A DNA stretch of 64,000 nucleotides from Effrenium voratum. Its lineage: Eukaryota > Sar > Dinophyceae > Suessiales > Symbiodiniaceae. Within the stretch, counting starts at the first letter, position 1. Every line of letters starts with the position of its first letter. Of the stretch, positions 31,350 to 41,816 are shown piece after piece. The notes beneath the pieces are model-generated. The model worked only from the letters and a program-made list of their open reading frames with translations. It ran no database searches and was not told the origin of the DNA. Location: NCBI GenBank assembly GCA_963377175.1, contig CAUJNA010002835.1, positions 127,001 through 191,000 of the forward strand. The letters are read 5' to 3'. A program made the translations under genes and the position numbers.

Positions 31350-33543
31350 ATGGATAGCATCGTGCATCAGATCCACACGCTTTCGACGCAGAACGAGAGC
31401 GATCTGAAGAAGCTCAAGGACTTCCTAAGGCACGAGCAGGAGACCCTGAAGGCCAATGCGAGCCAGATACTTCGAACTTTGAAAATAGGCTCCTCCTTTC
31501 TTCTTCTTCTTCTTTCTCGGTATTTTTTCCCCCTCTTTTTTGGAGGGTCCCCCGTTTTTTCTTTTGCAGAAAGCAGGGAAAACATAGAGTTTCTTTTTTT
31601 AGCTGGGTTCCTACTTCCAGCCAAGGATAGATCAGGCTCTCCAAACGCTGGATCCTGTGCAATGCACCCTGGGAACGGCATTCCTTCTGCAGGCGCAGCT
31701 GAGTGCATCTTGCTTCGCCAATCCCCGGGCCACCTTCGCCTTCATCTGCAACTTCCTGCAAGTTGCTGACCCGCAGCAGGCGAAGAAGCTTAACTATTGG
31801 CTTGGATCTTTAGACTTTAGCTTTTTGGTTGAGATTTCAAGTGACGTTTCCCACTGAACGAAAACAACAAGCACTTTTTTTTCGCAGGGGGGTCGTTACT
31901 GCAACCAAGGAAGGCCGCCTCTCCCCTGACCGCCGTGTGCAAGAGCTTCTCGCAGATGGCCATCGACCTGGGGCAGGAGGCCATGCTGAAGAGCCTGCGG
32001 CCGCTGCGTGCGGCGCTTGAGAAGCTGCAGGACACCCCGGAGACGCTGACCCCGGTGCACGCGGAGTTCTTGCGGGTGTGCCTGAAGGTGGGGGTGGGTC
32101 AAAAATAGGTGCCCAAATGAAAAACATGACGAAATTCCGCGGTCTGCTGGTGGTTTAATTTTGACTCATACCCAGGTGAAGGCGTACCACATCGCCGTCC
32201 AGCTCTTGGAACAGCCGATCTTCGACATATCGACCAGTACCAAGAACGGCAGCAGCAGTAGCAGCCCCGCGCAGGTGACGCCGCAAAGCTTTCTCAGCTT
32301 CTTCTACTACGGCGCGCTGGTGCGAATAGGTACTCGGGAGTATGGGAATGCAATTCAATTGCTCCTAGTTGCTCTTACATGTCCAGCATCATGTTTGAGC
32401 GCCATCCAAGCTGATGCGTACAAGAAGTACGTGCTCTTGTGCCTCAAGGTGCATGGTGAAGTCAAGCCGCTGCCAATCTACAGCTCTCATATTCTCCAAA
32501 GGTACGCCAAAAGCCCCAGCTACGTTTTGGATCTGGCCGAGGCGTTTCGCGCTGCAGACGCAGCTGCGTTCCAAAGGACCATGGATGACAAGCAGCCGGC
32601 CATAGAGGCGGATCAGAACATGGGCCTTGTTAAGCAGGTGCTGTCCTCGATGCGGCGGCATAAGATACTCACACTGACCAAGACCTACTTGACCCTCTCC
32701 TTGGCTGAAATCGCCAGGGAGGCTGGGATGCAGGAGACCGACACCGCGGCGGCGGAGGCCATTCTGTTCGACATGATCTCCGAAGGGGAGATCAAGGCCA
32801 GGATCGACCAGAAGACGGGCAACGTGTCCTTCGAGGATGCGGAGGACTTCCATTTTCTGAAACAACTATTTGTTTTTTTCCTTGTTGGTTTTAAAAGGAA
32901 TTTATGACTACTGGAAATAGATATATATATATATATATACATCAAATACATTAAAACAAAACAAATCCAGGGGTCTTAGCCAAATCTTTGGTGCATTTTG
33001 CTTGGATGTTAGGACTTCAACTCTCTGCCAACTTTTAGGAGTTTTCCGAATAACACCCGCTAAAAGTGCGTCACTTGTAGCCGGGCTTCGCAGATTTCGC
33101 AACCGAGTGTTTGTAGAACTAGTTTTTTTTTTGTTTTTTTTTTTTAATCCAGGGCTCTCGGCCAAATGGGAGAGGAGAACATGGATGCGGAGATGATGGC
33201 CAAGCTGGAGAGCCAGCTGGCCCAGATCCTCCAGCTCTCTGCTCGGATCAGCTGCTCCGAGCAGGAGGTGGTCACCTGCGAGGCCTACGTTCGCAAGACC
33301 AGCCTGCTGGAGACGTGGTTGGGGCACATTTTTTACATTTGGCGGTTTGGTTGTGGTTCCATAGATTTTGCATTTTGCATTTTTGGTTGGGAACATTTTT
33401 TTTTTGCGCATTTTGTGGTTTAGTGGTGGACATTTTGCCACTCAACTGCCAACAGTTTGAGACTTTTGGCTCCAACGTCAAGCAAGGAGATGTCCGAGCG
33501 GCCCGTCGCCGGCGCCGTGAACTACGACCTGATGGACATGTGA
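31350..33543 (+). CDS. CSN3: COP9 signalosome complex subunit 3 (CSN3)
   Basis: CSN3 is a PCI-domain scaffold subunit of the COP9 signalosome, which removes NEDD8 from cullins and so tunes SCF-type ubiquitin ligases. The six-exon model is 31350-31465, 31626-31784, 31910-32087, 32176-32858, 33153-33309 and 33487-33543. The lengths sum to 1,350 nt: 449 aa plus stop TGA at 33541, close to the roughly 420-440 aa usual for CSN3. Every junction keeps frame. The N-terminal helical repeats include LKDFLRHEQETLKANASQ joined to IDQALQTLD. Exon 4 holds the PCI core with NMGLVKQVLSSMRRHKI and LTKTYLTLSL (about residues 299-330) and the winged-helix part ISEGEIKARIDQKTGNVSF. Exon 5 carries the C-terminal coiled helix. 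Donors are GA (introns 1, 4, 5), GA or GC (intron 2) and GT (intron 3). All acceptors are AG followed by G. The start is the first in-frame Met before conserved sequence. Exact ends of introns 2, 4 and 5 could shift by a few bases. Confidence 0.9.
32088..32175 (-). mobile_element. Family C element forming CSN3 intron 3
   Basis: The whole 88-bp GT-AG intron is a reversed family C copy. It starts GGGTGGGTCAAAAATAGG and ends TTAATTTTGACTCATACCC. Its reverse complement shares TCAAAATTA.ACCA, ACCGC.G, TTCATTT and TATTTTTGACC in order with 56353-56450. AGGTG flanks it at 32086-32090 and 32174-32178. Confidence 0.82.
33310..33486 (+). mobile_element. Family B element forming CSN3 intron 5
   Basis: It starts with GAGAC, then GTGGTTGGGGCACATTTTTT, has GGTTTAGTGGTGGACATT inside, and ends CTCCAACGTCAAGCAAG. 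GAGA occurs at both edges. It holds an inner duplication of the left part (TTTTGCATTT..GGTTGGGAACATTTT). Confidence 0.8.
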
Positions 33544-33917
33544 GCCACGGGTTTTCTTTCGATGTGCAAAAGCGGTAGACCGTGGCAAGTGAGCTGCGAG
33601 GGAGGCCCCAGGTCCGAAAAACAAAAAGAGGAAAGGGTGGGAGAGATCGTTTTTGACTTGAGCCGCAAGTTGGGCAAACTGTGATGAATCATATACGCCA
33701 AAGCCCATAGTTTGGCCATAGACCATGAGAAGTACAGGTCGACACAAGCCCCCCTAAAAAAGACAACAGAACAAAAGCAATCAACACATACAAAAGAACA
33801 AAACACACACAAATAAATAATGATGCTTCTGAAAAACAGACCCCCCAGCTGGCGGTTTCGGTTTCCTTTCCGCTTTCCCCAAAGCGTCGAAGGCTCGCTC
33901 GCGCCTTCGACGGCCAG

Positions 33918-34019
33918 GTGTCCTCGCAGCTGCCGCGGCGGCGGCGCACGGTGCCGCCCGGGTGCACGGGGTTGGCGTGCGAGGCAGGGCTCGGGCAGAC
34001 GGAGGAGGCCGGGCCGCGG
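33918..34019 (+). CDS. Possible exon
   Basis: After AG followed by G the frame reads VSSQLPRRRRTVPPGCTGLA, then CEAGLGQTEEAGP. Arg/Pro/Gly-rich, with other frames open, so the call is weak. Confidence 0.35.
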
Positions 34020-34442
34020 TGGCGGGGTGGGTCCGGTGGCGGGGCCCGTGGGTGGCGGGGGGGTGGGAGGAGCCAAAATTTGGTTTGTTTCACGCTTTTT
34101 GGCCGGCTGGAGATGTAAGGGGCATTCTTTTCGAGGTGTTCGCGTTCTTTTTGAGCTGTTCGGGATTTTAGTGTTTGTCGTTTGGTGTCGTTGGCATGCT
34201 TTGAACATCTGACGGAAGTCTTTGAGGATATTGGTGCCGTAGATGGTGTAACTAGGTATGTTGTCACGAATGTCTTGCGCGATTGGGGAAATTTAAAGAA
34301 GGGCCCAGTGAGTTGGGGCTCCGGAGCTCTGGAGAGATGAAGGCTAGGGGCAATCCCCTTGCCAGAAATGGCGGAGATCCGCCTTCTGAATTCTTGAGGC
34401 ATGGTTCTGGGATTACCATCTCAATGGGTTTTGAGTACTCAG

Positions 34443-35168
34443 GTGGACGTCTACATCTACGACTATGGGAACTTGGACGTGGTGGCGCGCCTGCGCCAGC
34501 GGCCGCCCCCAGCCGCCGCGACAGCGCCACCCGCGAAAGCGGCGGCGCTGGTCTACGATCCGGGGTGCACGCTGTGCCCCATCGGCATCGGCGTATCCGG
34601 GCTGCGCCTTGGATTGACCGAGGGCCGTGTTGACGCTGAAAAGGGGAAGGCGCGCAAGCTCCGCCCTTCGTGCTCCAACTAAAACAGCCGGGTTTCTCTC
34701 TACTTCGCAACCCCACGGCTTCCTGGTAAGCCAACGTAAACAGCACTTTTTGGCAACTAAATTGAGTCCAGCTCCTTATCGTGGGGCGATGTGTGCTGTT
34801 CATGCTGTTTGCAGGGCGGACATCCAAATGGAGGCCTTGTTTTTTGGTGGCGCTCCAAAGACGACCCATTTTTGGCGGGGTGATGGGTCCCCCGCATTTT
34901 GAGACTTTCGCAGGTGCGTCAGCCGCTTCACGCTGTACCCCCGGGAGGACGTGGCGTCCGCGGCGTCCGTTTCGGCGGGCGATTCGCCGGAGCCGCTGCT
35001 GCCACTGGCGGCGGTGCTGTGGGAGCTGCTGCTGGGCGGTCGGGACCTGCCCGAGGCGCTGGCGATGCTGAGGCGACAAGTTGCACGCGTTGCGCCCGTT
35101 GCGCTTGGCGCTTGGCGCTTGGCGCTTGGCGCTTGGCGCTTTTGGGCGTTTTCGGAGATGGGCAAAGA
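34443..35168 (+). CDS. Two exons of an unrecognised gene
   Basis: Exon one starts at 34443 after CTCAG and reads VDVYIYDYGNLDVVARLRQR, a Pro/Ala linker, then YDPGCTLCPIGIG. Its donor lies near 34620 and is unresolved. Exon two starts at 34914 after TCGCAG: CVSRFTLYPREDVASAA, then LAAVLWELLLGGRDLPEALA. It ends in a tandem GCGCTTGGC run (35101-35140) and at the family B element. The mix of beta-like and helical segments and the CxxC in exon one are clear, but I know no matching family. It follows CSN3 on the same strand. Confidence 0.55.
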
Positions 35169-35284
35169 TGGTGGTTGTTGGGAACATTTTTTTTGCATTT
35201 CTGCTTATTGTAGTTCAGTGGTTGAAATCCAAGCACTTAACTGCTAGAATTTTTGATTTTTGCTCCCCTTCCATCGCCAACCAA
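35169..35284 (+). mobile_element. Family B element with 7-bp target duplication
   Basis: TGGTGGTTGTTGGGAACATT at the left, GTTGAAATCCAAGCACTTAA inside, and CCATCGCCAACCAA at the right. GCAAAGA lies directly on both sides (35162-35168, 35285-35291). It is the clearest target-site duplication of this family. Confidence 0.85.
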
Positions 35285-35384
35285 GCAAAGACGGGGGCAG
35301 GCTGGGGGTGCAAAGTTTTTTTGGGCACCCTCGGAGGTTCGGGGTTGGATGCAGATGTGGGAAGAAGTGACGATCCTCTCTCTG

Positions 35385-35950
35385 TCTCTCTCTCTCTCTC
35401 ATACATAGATATATATATATATAATACATATTTGTATATATCTATCTATCTATTTGATCTGATCTGATCTGGTCTGTTCTGATCTGACCTCTGATCTGAT
35501 CTGATTTCTGATCCGATCCGACCTCTTATCTGATCTGTCTGTCGGTCTGTCTGTCTTTCTAACTACCTGTCTATCTGTCTATCTATCTATCTATCTATCT
35601 CCATCCATCCATCCATCCATCCATCCATCCATCCATCCATCCATCCATCCATGCATGCATGCATCCATCCATCCATCCATCCATCCATCCATCCATGCAT
35701 GCATGCATCCATCCATCCATCCATCCATCCATCCATCCATCCATCCATCCATCCATCCATCCATCCATCCATCCATCCATCCATCCATCCATCCATCCAT
35801 CCATCCATCCATCCATCCATCCATCCATCCATCCATCCATCCATCCATCCATCCATGATTTATCGATTTATCCATTTATCTATTTATGTATTTAGCTATA
35901 TATATATATATATACACATACATATTTGTATACACACACACACACACATT
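35385..35950 (+). repeat. Compound microsatellite block
   Basis: CT, TA, GATCT (35455-35535), ATCT (35560-35600), then about 255 bp of ATCC with two CATGCATGCATG interruptions (35650, 35694), then ATTT, TA and CA. Confidence 0.95.
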
Positions 35951-35969
35951 TGGGGCGCCTTGACGTCAG

Positions 35970-36060
35970 GAGCCTCTTCGCTGGCTCGGCCACTATGGCG
36001 GCGGGGGCGGCGCTTCTGCTGATGCAGCCGGGGCACGGCATGGTGGTGGTGGACGCCCGG
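35970..36060 (+). CDS. Internal exon
   Basis: After GACGTCAG followed by G the frame reads [20 protein letters not shown], then [10 protein letters not shown]. It may be a small hydrophobic helix plus beta strand. The frame stays open beyond, and the donor is unclear. Unknown. Confidence 0.48.
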
Positions 36061-36231
36061 AGTTGCGTTCTTCCGGAGTTGCGTTCTTCGTTCTTCAAAC
36101 GTCAAGCTTTTCTGGCTGTGGCTCAAAAAGCCGGTACTATTTAATGGCCTGCGGCCTGGTTCCGCCGCCCCCACACACCTTAGAATTTCGGCCCGGGACG
36201 AGAGAAAGCACGCGTGCACAGACTCTGTCGC

Positions 36232-36625
36232 GGACACGAAGACAGACGCAGATACGTAGACAGACACAGACAGACACAAAGACACGCAGACAGACACGCA
36301 GCGGGGGAGGGTCTTCGCGGACACGAAGACAGACGCAGATGCGTAGACAGACACAGACAGAGCCAGACAGAGACAAATAGACACACACACACACACACAG
36401 ACACGCAGGGGGGGACACGAAGACGGACGCAGATACGTAGACAGACACAGACAGACACAAAGAGACAGAGACAGACACGCAGGGGGTCTTCGCGGACACG
36501 AAGACAGACGCAGACAGACCCAGGCAGACACAAAGAGACACAGACAGACACGCAGGGGCAGGGGGGTCTTCGCAGACACGAAGACAGACGCAGATACGTA
36601 GACAGACATAGACAGTCACAGGGGG
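36232..36625 (+). repeat. AC/AG minisatellite
   Basis: Imperfect units of about 80 bp containing GACACGAAGACAGACGCAGA and CACGCAGGGGG, repeated about five times with internal ACAG and ACAC runs. Confidence 0.85.
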
Positions 36626-36784
36626 GGGGGGCGGCGGAGGGGTGGGGGAAGACTACCCGAAGCCTAAGGGAAGAAGCCCGAAAGCACAGGACACGCGATT
36701 GAGTCCTAACGCGCGTTGTTTGGTCGAGGGGGGGGGGGAGGAGGGGGGGGGGGGGAGGGGGGCGAGGGGGGGGGGGAAGGGGCC

Positions 36785-36990
36785 GGAATCCAAAGATCCA
36801 GAAATCTAGAAATCCAGAGATCCAGAAATCCAGAAATCCAGAAATCCAGAGATCCAGAGATCCAGAAATCCAGAGAGCTCAGAAATCCAAAAATCCAGAG
36901 ATCCAGAAATCCAGAGATCCAGAAATCCAGAAATCCAGAAATCCAGAAATCCAGAGATCCAGAAATCCAGAAATCCAGAAATCCAGCCGA
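36785..36990 (+). repeat. 9-bp AAATCCAGA tandem array
   Basis: Runs of AAATCCAGA and GATCCAGA over about 205 bp, preceded by a G-rich block (36728-36780). Confidence 0.95.
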
Positions 36991-37257
36991 CGTAGAAACC
37001 AGCCCCAAGAGCCGCCCCAAGGGACATATATATACAGAATCATATTCACATTCAACTTACAGAAGGCATATCAACAAAAGCAACACAGAACACACCGCCC
37101 CCATGCCGAAAGCATGGTCCATTCTGGACCAGGCAAGGGGTCGGCGGAGTACCAAAATGGAACCCTGGTAAGTGGAAACATGGACCAACACCTGCGTAAC
37201 CCCTCCTGTTTAATTTTGAGCCACACCCTTCTGGAATCTGAGGGGCTTAGTAGTTAC

Positions 37258-37352
37258 TAAACATTTTGCTCCTATCATGACCTAACTTGGTGGCTCCCAG
37301 CCATCCCCTTAGCTTTTTGGCTTTTTAGGGTTTAGTGGAAATTTCAAGCACC
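37258..37352 (+). repeat. Family G dispersed repeat
   Basis: AACATTTTGCTCCTATCATG then ACTTGGTGGCTCCCAGCCAT. It shares its left part with 37505-37530 and its right part with 27139-27165. Confidence 0.6.
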
Positions 37353-37367
37353 AAGTGTTTTGCAATC

Positions 37368-37486
37368 TGGCCGTGGGTCAAAACCACTGGGATCCAACTT
37401 TGTGGTGATTCGCCACCCATTTTAGGCTTTATTTTAGTGGGGATTGGGATGTTCACTGGAGGTAGGGGTTTTGACCCATAGCCATT
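37368..37486 (+). mobile_element. Family D TIR element, best copy
   Basis: TGGCCGTGGGTCAAAACC and GGTTTTGACCCATAGCCA are inverted ends (17 of 18). The interior GGGATGTTCACTGGAGG matches 18593-18717. Confidence 0.88.
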
Positions 37487-37496
37487 TGAGGGGGTC

Positions 37497-37640
37497 AGTG
37501 GTTGCTAAACATTTTGCTCCAATCATGATTTAGGTTGATCTTAACTGGGTGGTTCTTAGCGAATCGTCCGATTCCTGAAGTTTTTAGTTGGTTTTTAGGT
37601 TGAGTGGTTGGGTTTCCATATTTCGCCCAGAAGTTATGCT
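37497..37640 (+). repeat. Family G dispersed repeat
   Basis: GTTGATCTTAACTGGGTGGT with AGCGAATCGTCCGATTCCTG is shared with 52583-52630, as is the following TTTCCATATTTC. Confidence 0.7.
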
Positions 37641-38780
37641 CGCAGCCCAGAAGCAACAGGGCAATGAGGCTGGGTCCCTGCGGGTTTTGCGGATGGCACT
37701 TGAATGGACCTAAGGGTGAGGCCAAGGTCGGCCTCGATCTAGAGGGTTGAGGCAGCCAGGGGGTCCCCTGGTTTAGTGGGGTTCATCACTTGGGGGGGGC
37801 CCCCCCCTATTACTAGGATGGGTTTGTTAATCTGGGGTCAACAGTCGCCTCACTTTTTAGGTTAGTTTGGCTAAACATAGATGGCACTGGTTTAGGTGGG
37901 TTTTATCCCATTTGCCAGGGCCATCTATTTTTTCAAAAGGCCACTTCTGGCGGCACTTTGAATTGGAACTTCCTCCATTTCGATTCCAAGAGAGCAGGGC
38001 CAATGAGCTCTGAGCTGATGGAATGCAACGCCAGCACCGTCACTTCCATCGGAACACGCATAGCTGGAATTCCATGTGGCCATGAATTTTAAGAGTTGGG
38101 CAATTCCTGGAAAGTTGCCGGACATAAATCCCCACCTAAATGGTGTCCAACGGGTCCCTCATGAAGATTCATGCCCATTGCAGAGGGATGTTCTGCGCAG
38201 AGGAGCCCTTGATTGAACATCACCGGTTGTTTGCAGCTTGGGCTCGGGTTGGTTGCGGTCAAGTTGTGTCAATGGGGCATATGAAATTCCGAATCTAAGA
38301 TACACACACACACATAGCACAAGTTTTTCCAAAATCCGGCTGCGCATTGTTTGGAAGTCGTTTGAGCTGTTCATGTTGACACGGATGATGAAAGAACCAT
38401 GGGTTGCCCCCCCCCCCGCTCCCAACCCCGCTTCCCACCCCTCCACACAGACCCAAACCAGGAGTTTGTTCATCAAATGGGTCTCCATGACCCTCTTTGG
38501 GACTTCAAAGGGAAACGCGGAATCGAACCCCGCCCAGGGTCCCCCTTCTGTTGATGACCCAAGGCTGCAAAAATACAAAACAGAACCTCCAGTGTCCTGA
38601 GCTTTTCAAAGCATTTCTTGGAACATCCCACAATGATTCTTGAAACACACAGGAAGAACAGTACATTTACTTTACAAGAAGCAAACGCTGGGAACCGACC
38701 TTTTCACCGTTTCGGTCCCCGTTTGGGTTTCCTTTTCTGGCCAGAACAGGTGATCACCTCTGATTTCTGGGTCAACCGAG

Positions 38781-40320
38781 GGCTGAGAATGGAGCAGCCC
38801 GCGCCTCGTCTGAGGAGTGGTCCCGGTGCCGGCTGTCGATTTCGGCGGTGGCCGCGGAGGGGGTGTTGGTCCACGCCAACCACTGCGTCAGCGAGCTGCA
38901 GGCGGGGGGGGGGGGGCTGAGCGCGGGGGAGCGGATTTCTGTAAGAGCATGTGTAGTTTTTTTGGGTGGTTCCGAGCCAACGGTTTGAGCCAACAGACAT
39001 GCAGGTCAAGGGACAGGTTTGGGGCGGAAAAAGCAGGGTTTGAGGGTGAGCCCCAAACACGGGCTGGAAAGCCGGTGGGGTTGGTGTCAAGAGCTGAGGG
39101 AGGAAACAAGGTAGACAGGCAGACATCGTACTTGTTTCTGCTTCGGGTGCAAAGAAGCGGGGAGAAGGACTGTTCCGGCTTATGGGGAGCAAACAGCTGT
39201 GACTCCTGGTTACATCTAGGGAGTTGCGGCCATGTCACAAGAGGGCTGGTCCCAAAGGGAAGGCGCAGATCCTCGTTTTTCCTCGTAATTAGTCAACTGT
39301 GTGTGTGTGTGTGGTGTGTGTGTGTGTGTGGTGTGTGTGTGTGTGTTGTGTGTTGTGCTGTGTTGTGTTGTGTTGTGTTGTGTTGTGTTGTGTTGTGTTG
39401 TGTTGTGTTGTGTGTGTGTGTGTGTTTTGCTGTGACAGCCACTTGTTTCGGGGGGAGGGTTCCCGTACTAAAATAGACTACAGAAAAAAGGATACCCTTA
39501 TTCTAAAAATGGCCACCCCAAAGGGAGGTTCCTTTAGAACGTTGTTTTCTTTTTTGAAGGTGGTTTTAATCAAACATGGCTACCCAAACCTCAAAGGGAG
39601 GTTCCTTTAAAACATTTTTCTGATTGATTGTTGGGGGGGTGGGGGTGGTCGGCCCAGGATGAGTCGCATGCGGGCATTGCCAAGCTCCTGGCGGAGAGCA
39701 AGCAGCGCCAGGCGGAGGTGGAGGGGCGCTATGCCGACGACGCCGGGCGAGGGCGATCGATTTTTCCCGCAGTCGCGGGGGGGGGGGGGGCGGGGGGAGA
39801 AAAAACCGCGGGACGCGGTTTGGGTTTTCCAACTTAATTCAAAGCGTCGTGTTCCTCGGCACAAGAAGTTGGAGATCGATTTCGGATGTGCTTTTAGTAC
39901 AAGTGGACATGGAAGGGTCTCGAACTGTCCCGAAGTTCCATTTGCCGAGATTCTAGTTTTGAAGATTCGCTTTCTCACTTGGCTTTCAAGGGATTTGGCG
40001 ACTCATAAATGTGAACATTGTCCATTAGTGGCACTCAAACCGCGGATGGCAGCAAGAGGTTCAAATCCGAATCCAAATCTACCCCTTCCATTTTTTTTTT
40101 TGGTTTGAGACAAGGCGCTTCCCTTCCTTCGAGTCTCGAGCCTCGAGTCTCGCGCGCTGAGGAGCTGGTGGCTGGGAAGTTGCCCCTGGAGCTCAAGCAG
40201 ATCCAGTCCTTTCTCTCGGGGGCCGTGCAGAATGACGACGCTCGATGGATCAAAAAGATGGGGGCGATGGCGGCAAGCGCTTGAAACCCTGCCCCAAGAA
40301 GGGGAAGTCTCGACTTGGTC

Positions 40321-40351
<31 letters not shown>

Positions 40352-41099
40352 TTGCGGGGTGGGGGTGGGGGTTGGGTGGGTGGGTGGGATGAGTTTTGTT
40401 GTTCTCCCATGGCTGTTTCTTGTTTTGCCCTGAGGTCTGGTTCCCTGGCTAGTTGGAGCTGGGGTCACCGGTTCCATCTTCGCGTCATTGGTGAGTTTAA
40501 TGCTCTTTTGTGACTGCCGCTGGCTTGCAAAAAGGAAGGAAGCGAAGGGGTTTCTCTAAACCGACCTGTTTTGGCCAGGGCAAGCACTAAGCGCAAGCCC
40601 TTCGTTTTGGATTTTGGGGCTGAGAGCCTTGGTCCTGACAGGATGGAACACCTCCAATCCAACTGGGAAAGAATACTCAGGTAACCCCTGGGTTGTGATT
40701 TGGATTGGTGGTTTGGGGGTTTGGGGACTTGAACCCTGGGTGTTTGTTGAGTAGCCACACCACCAATTCATCCAACCCACCGATTCGTGGGATACCTTTG
40801 TGCGGATGAACCGTGGCATCTAAAAAAATCCGGGGGGTTTCCCCTCCAGAGCCTCAAGAAAGCACCCAAACCCACCACGAGGCACGCCCGGGCCTCCCGC
40901 CTTCTTCGGACGCCCTCCGAGGGGCGGCTTTTGTGGGGGGGCCTCGCGGGCTCGCTGGCTCGCTGAGGACGTCCTGGCCACGGTGGTGAGCTGCCCGCAG
41001 CGCCGGGAGCTGTACGTGAGGTTCAGGCTGCAGGTGCCGGGAATGGAGCTGGTGGAGGACACGGTGGCCTGCGATTTCTGGCAGTGCTTCGAGGCCTAG
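38781..41099 (+). CDS. Four-exon gene, 3' end, unrecognised
   Basis: The exons are in compatible phase: 38781-38940 (donor GTAAGA), 39658 to about 39741, 40162-40272 (donor GCAAGC) and 40968-41099 (stop TAG). Segments: EEWSRCRLSISAVAAEGVLV then HANHCVSELQ; DESHAGIAKLLAESKQRQAE (coiled helix); LELKQIQSFLSGAVQNDDAR then WIKKM; and RRELYVRFRLQVPGMELVED then DFWQCFEA. If the GCAAGC donor is not used, exon 3 stops at TGA 40282-40284 instead. The last exon looks like a beta-rich domain edge. I cannot name the family. Exons lie upstream of 38781. Confidence 0.58.
39299..39426 (+). repeat. (GT)n and (TGTTG)n microsatellite
   Basis: Three GT runs, then thirteen or so GTTGT pentamers, then GT again. 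It sits inside an intron of the gene at 38781-41099. Confidence 0.95.
39450..39506 (+). mobile_element. Family A element, both ends lost
   Basis: GGGGGGAGGGTTCCCGTACT, AAAATAGACTACAGAAAAAA and ACCCTTATTCTA match the middle of 30375-30486. Both TIRs are missing. Confidence 0.65.
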
Positions 41100-41666
41100 G
41101 GGCCCAGGAGCCTCTGGGAGTCGTGTCCTTTTGCTCGGTGAAATTTCTTGTTGGGACAGAGGTGGATGGGCTCGGATTGAACCGGTCTGGAGGGGGTTTG
41201 GTGCCCAGGTAGGGAAACCCAGCTAGGGGAACCAAAAGGACACTGGGCATGCGCCTAGGTGTCCCGTTCAGAAAAGGCGCCTCAGCGCAGAGTTGGTTGA
41301 TCGGCCAAAACTCGAAATCCTTCCCTTGGGAGGTGTGGAACATCTTGCCACTTGTGCTGAGTTTTTGAAAAAAAGGGGGAACACTGGTGTCCTTTTTGGT
41401 TTGCTTAAAGAATAGAGACGGGTTTGTCCTGAAAGGGTCAGGTTGGTTGAACATAATAGACGGATTCCATGGGTGCCAGGTTGGTTCAAGTCATTTACTG
41501 ACCAAGGGACACCAGCATACAGCTTTAAGACGCCGCTTTTTTGGGTGGAAAGTGGGGTTTGGTGAAGAGGGGCCAACAACAATGTACATAGAGATGGCCT
41601 TTGATCCATCCAAGCCTTGCAGCTTCGCAGCTTGGAGTGGCAAGGGCTGCTCTCTCACAAGATGTG

Positions 41667-41816
41667 AGGGCTTGTCGTCAGCGCAAGTTGGTCGTTCCAA
41701 AGTCGGACGACCAGAAGCGATCGGGAGACGGTGACCGCGTGGCCGCGTTTGCAATGCTGCAAGTCATGCTTTGGGGAGTCGAATATTCAAGATCATCCAC
41801 TCTAGCAAAGGGGTAG
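41667..41816 (+). CDS. Possible terminal exon
   Basis: The frame reads VRACRQRKLVVPKSDDQKRS, then GDGDRVAAFAMLQVMLWGVE and stops at TAG 41814-41816. It has mixed charge with a hydrophobic helix. The upstream acceptor is not firm. Confidence 0.38.
   Translation, partial: RACRQRKLVVPKSDDQKRSGDGDRVAAFAMLQVMLWGVEYSRSSTLAKG

Noticed and set aside
35587..35875. MDGW-repeat proteins
   Set aside because: Translation of the ATCC microsatellite.
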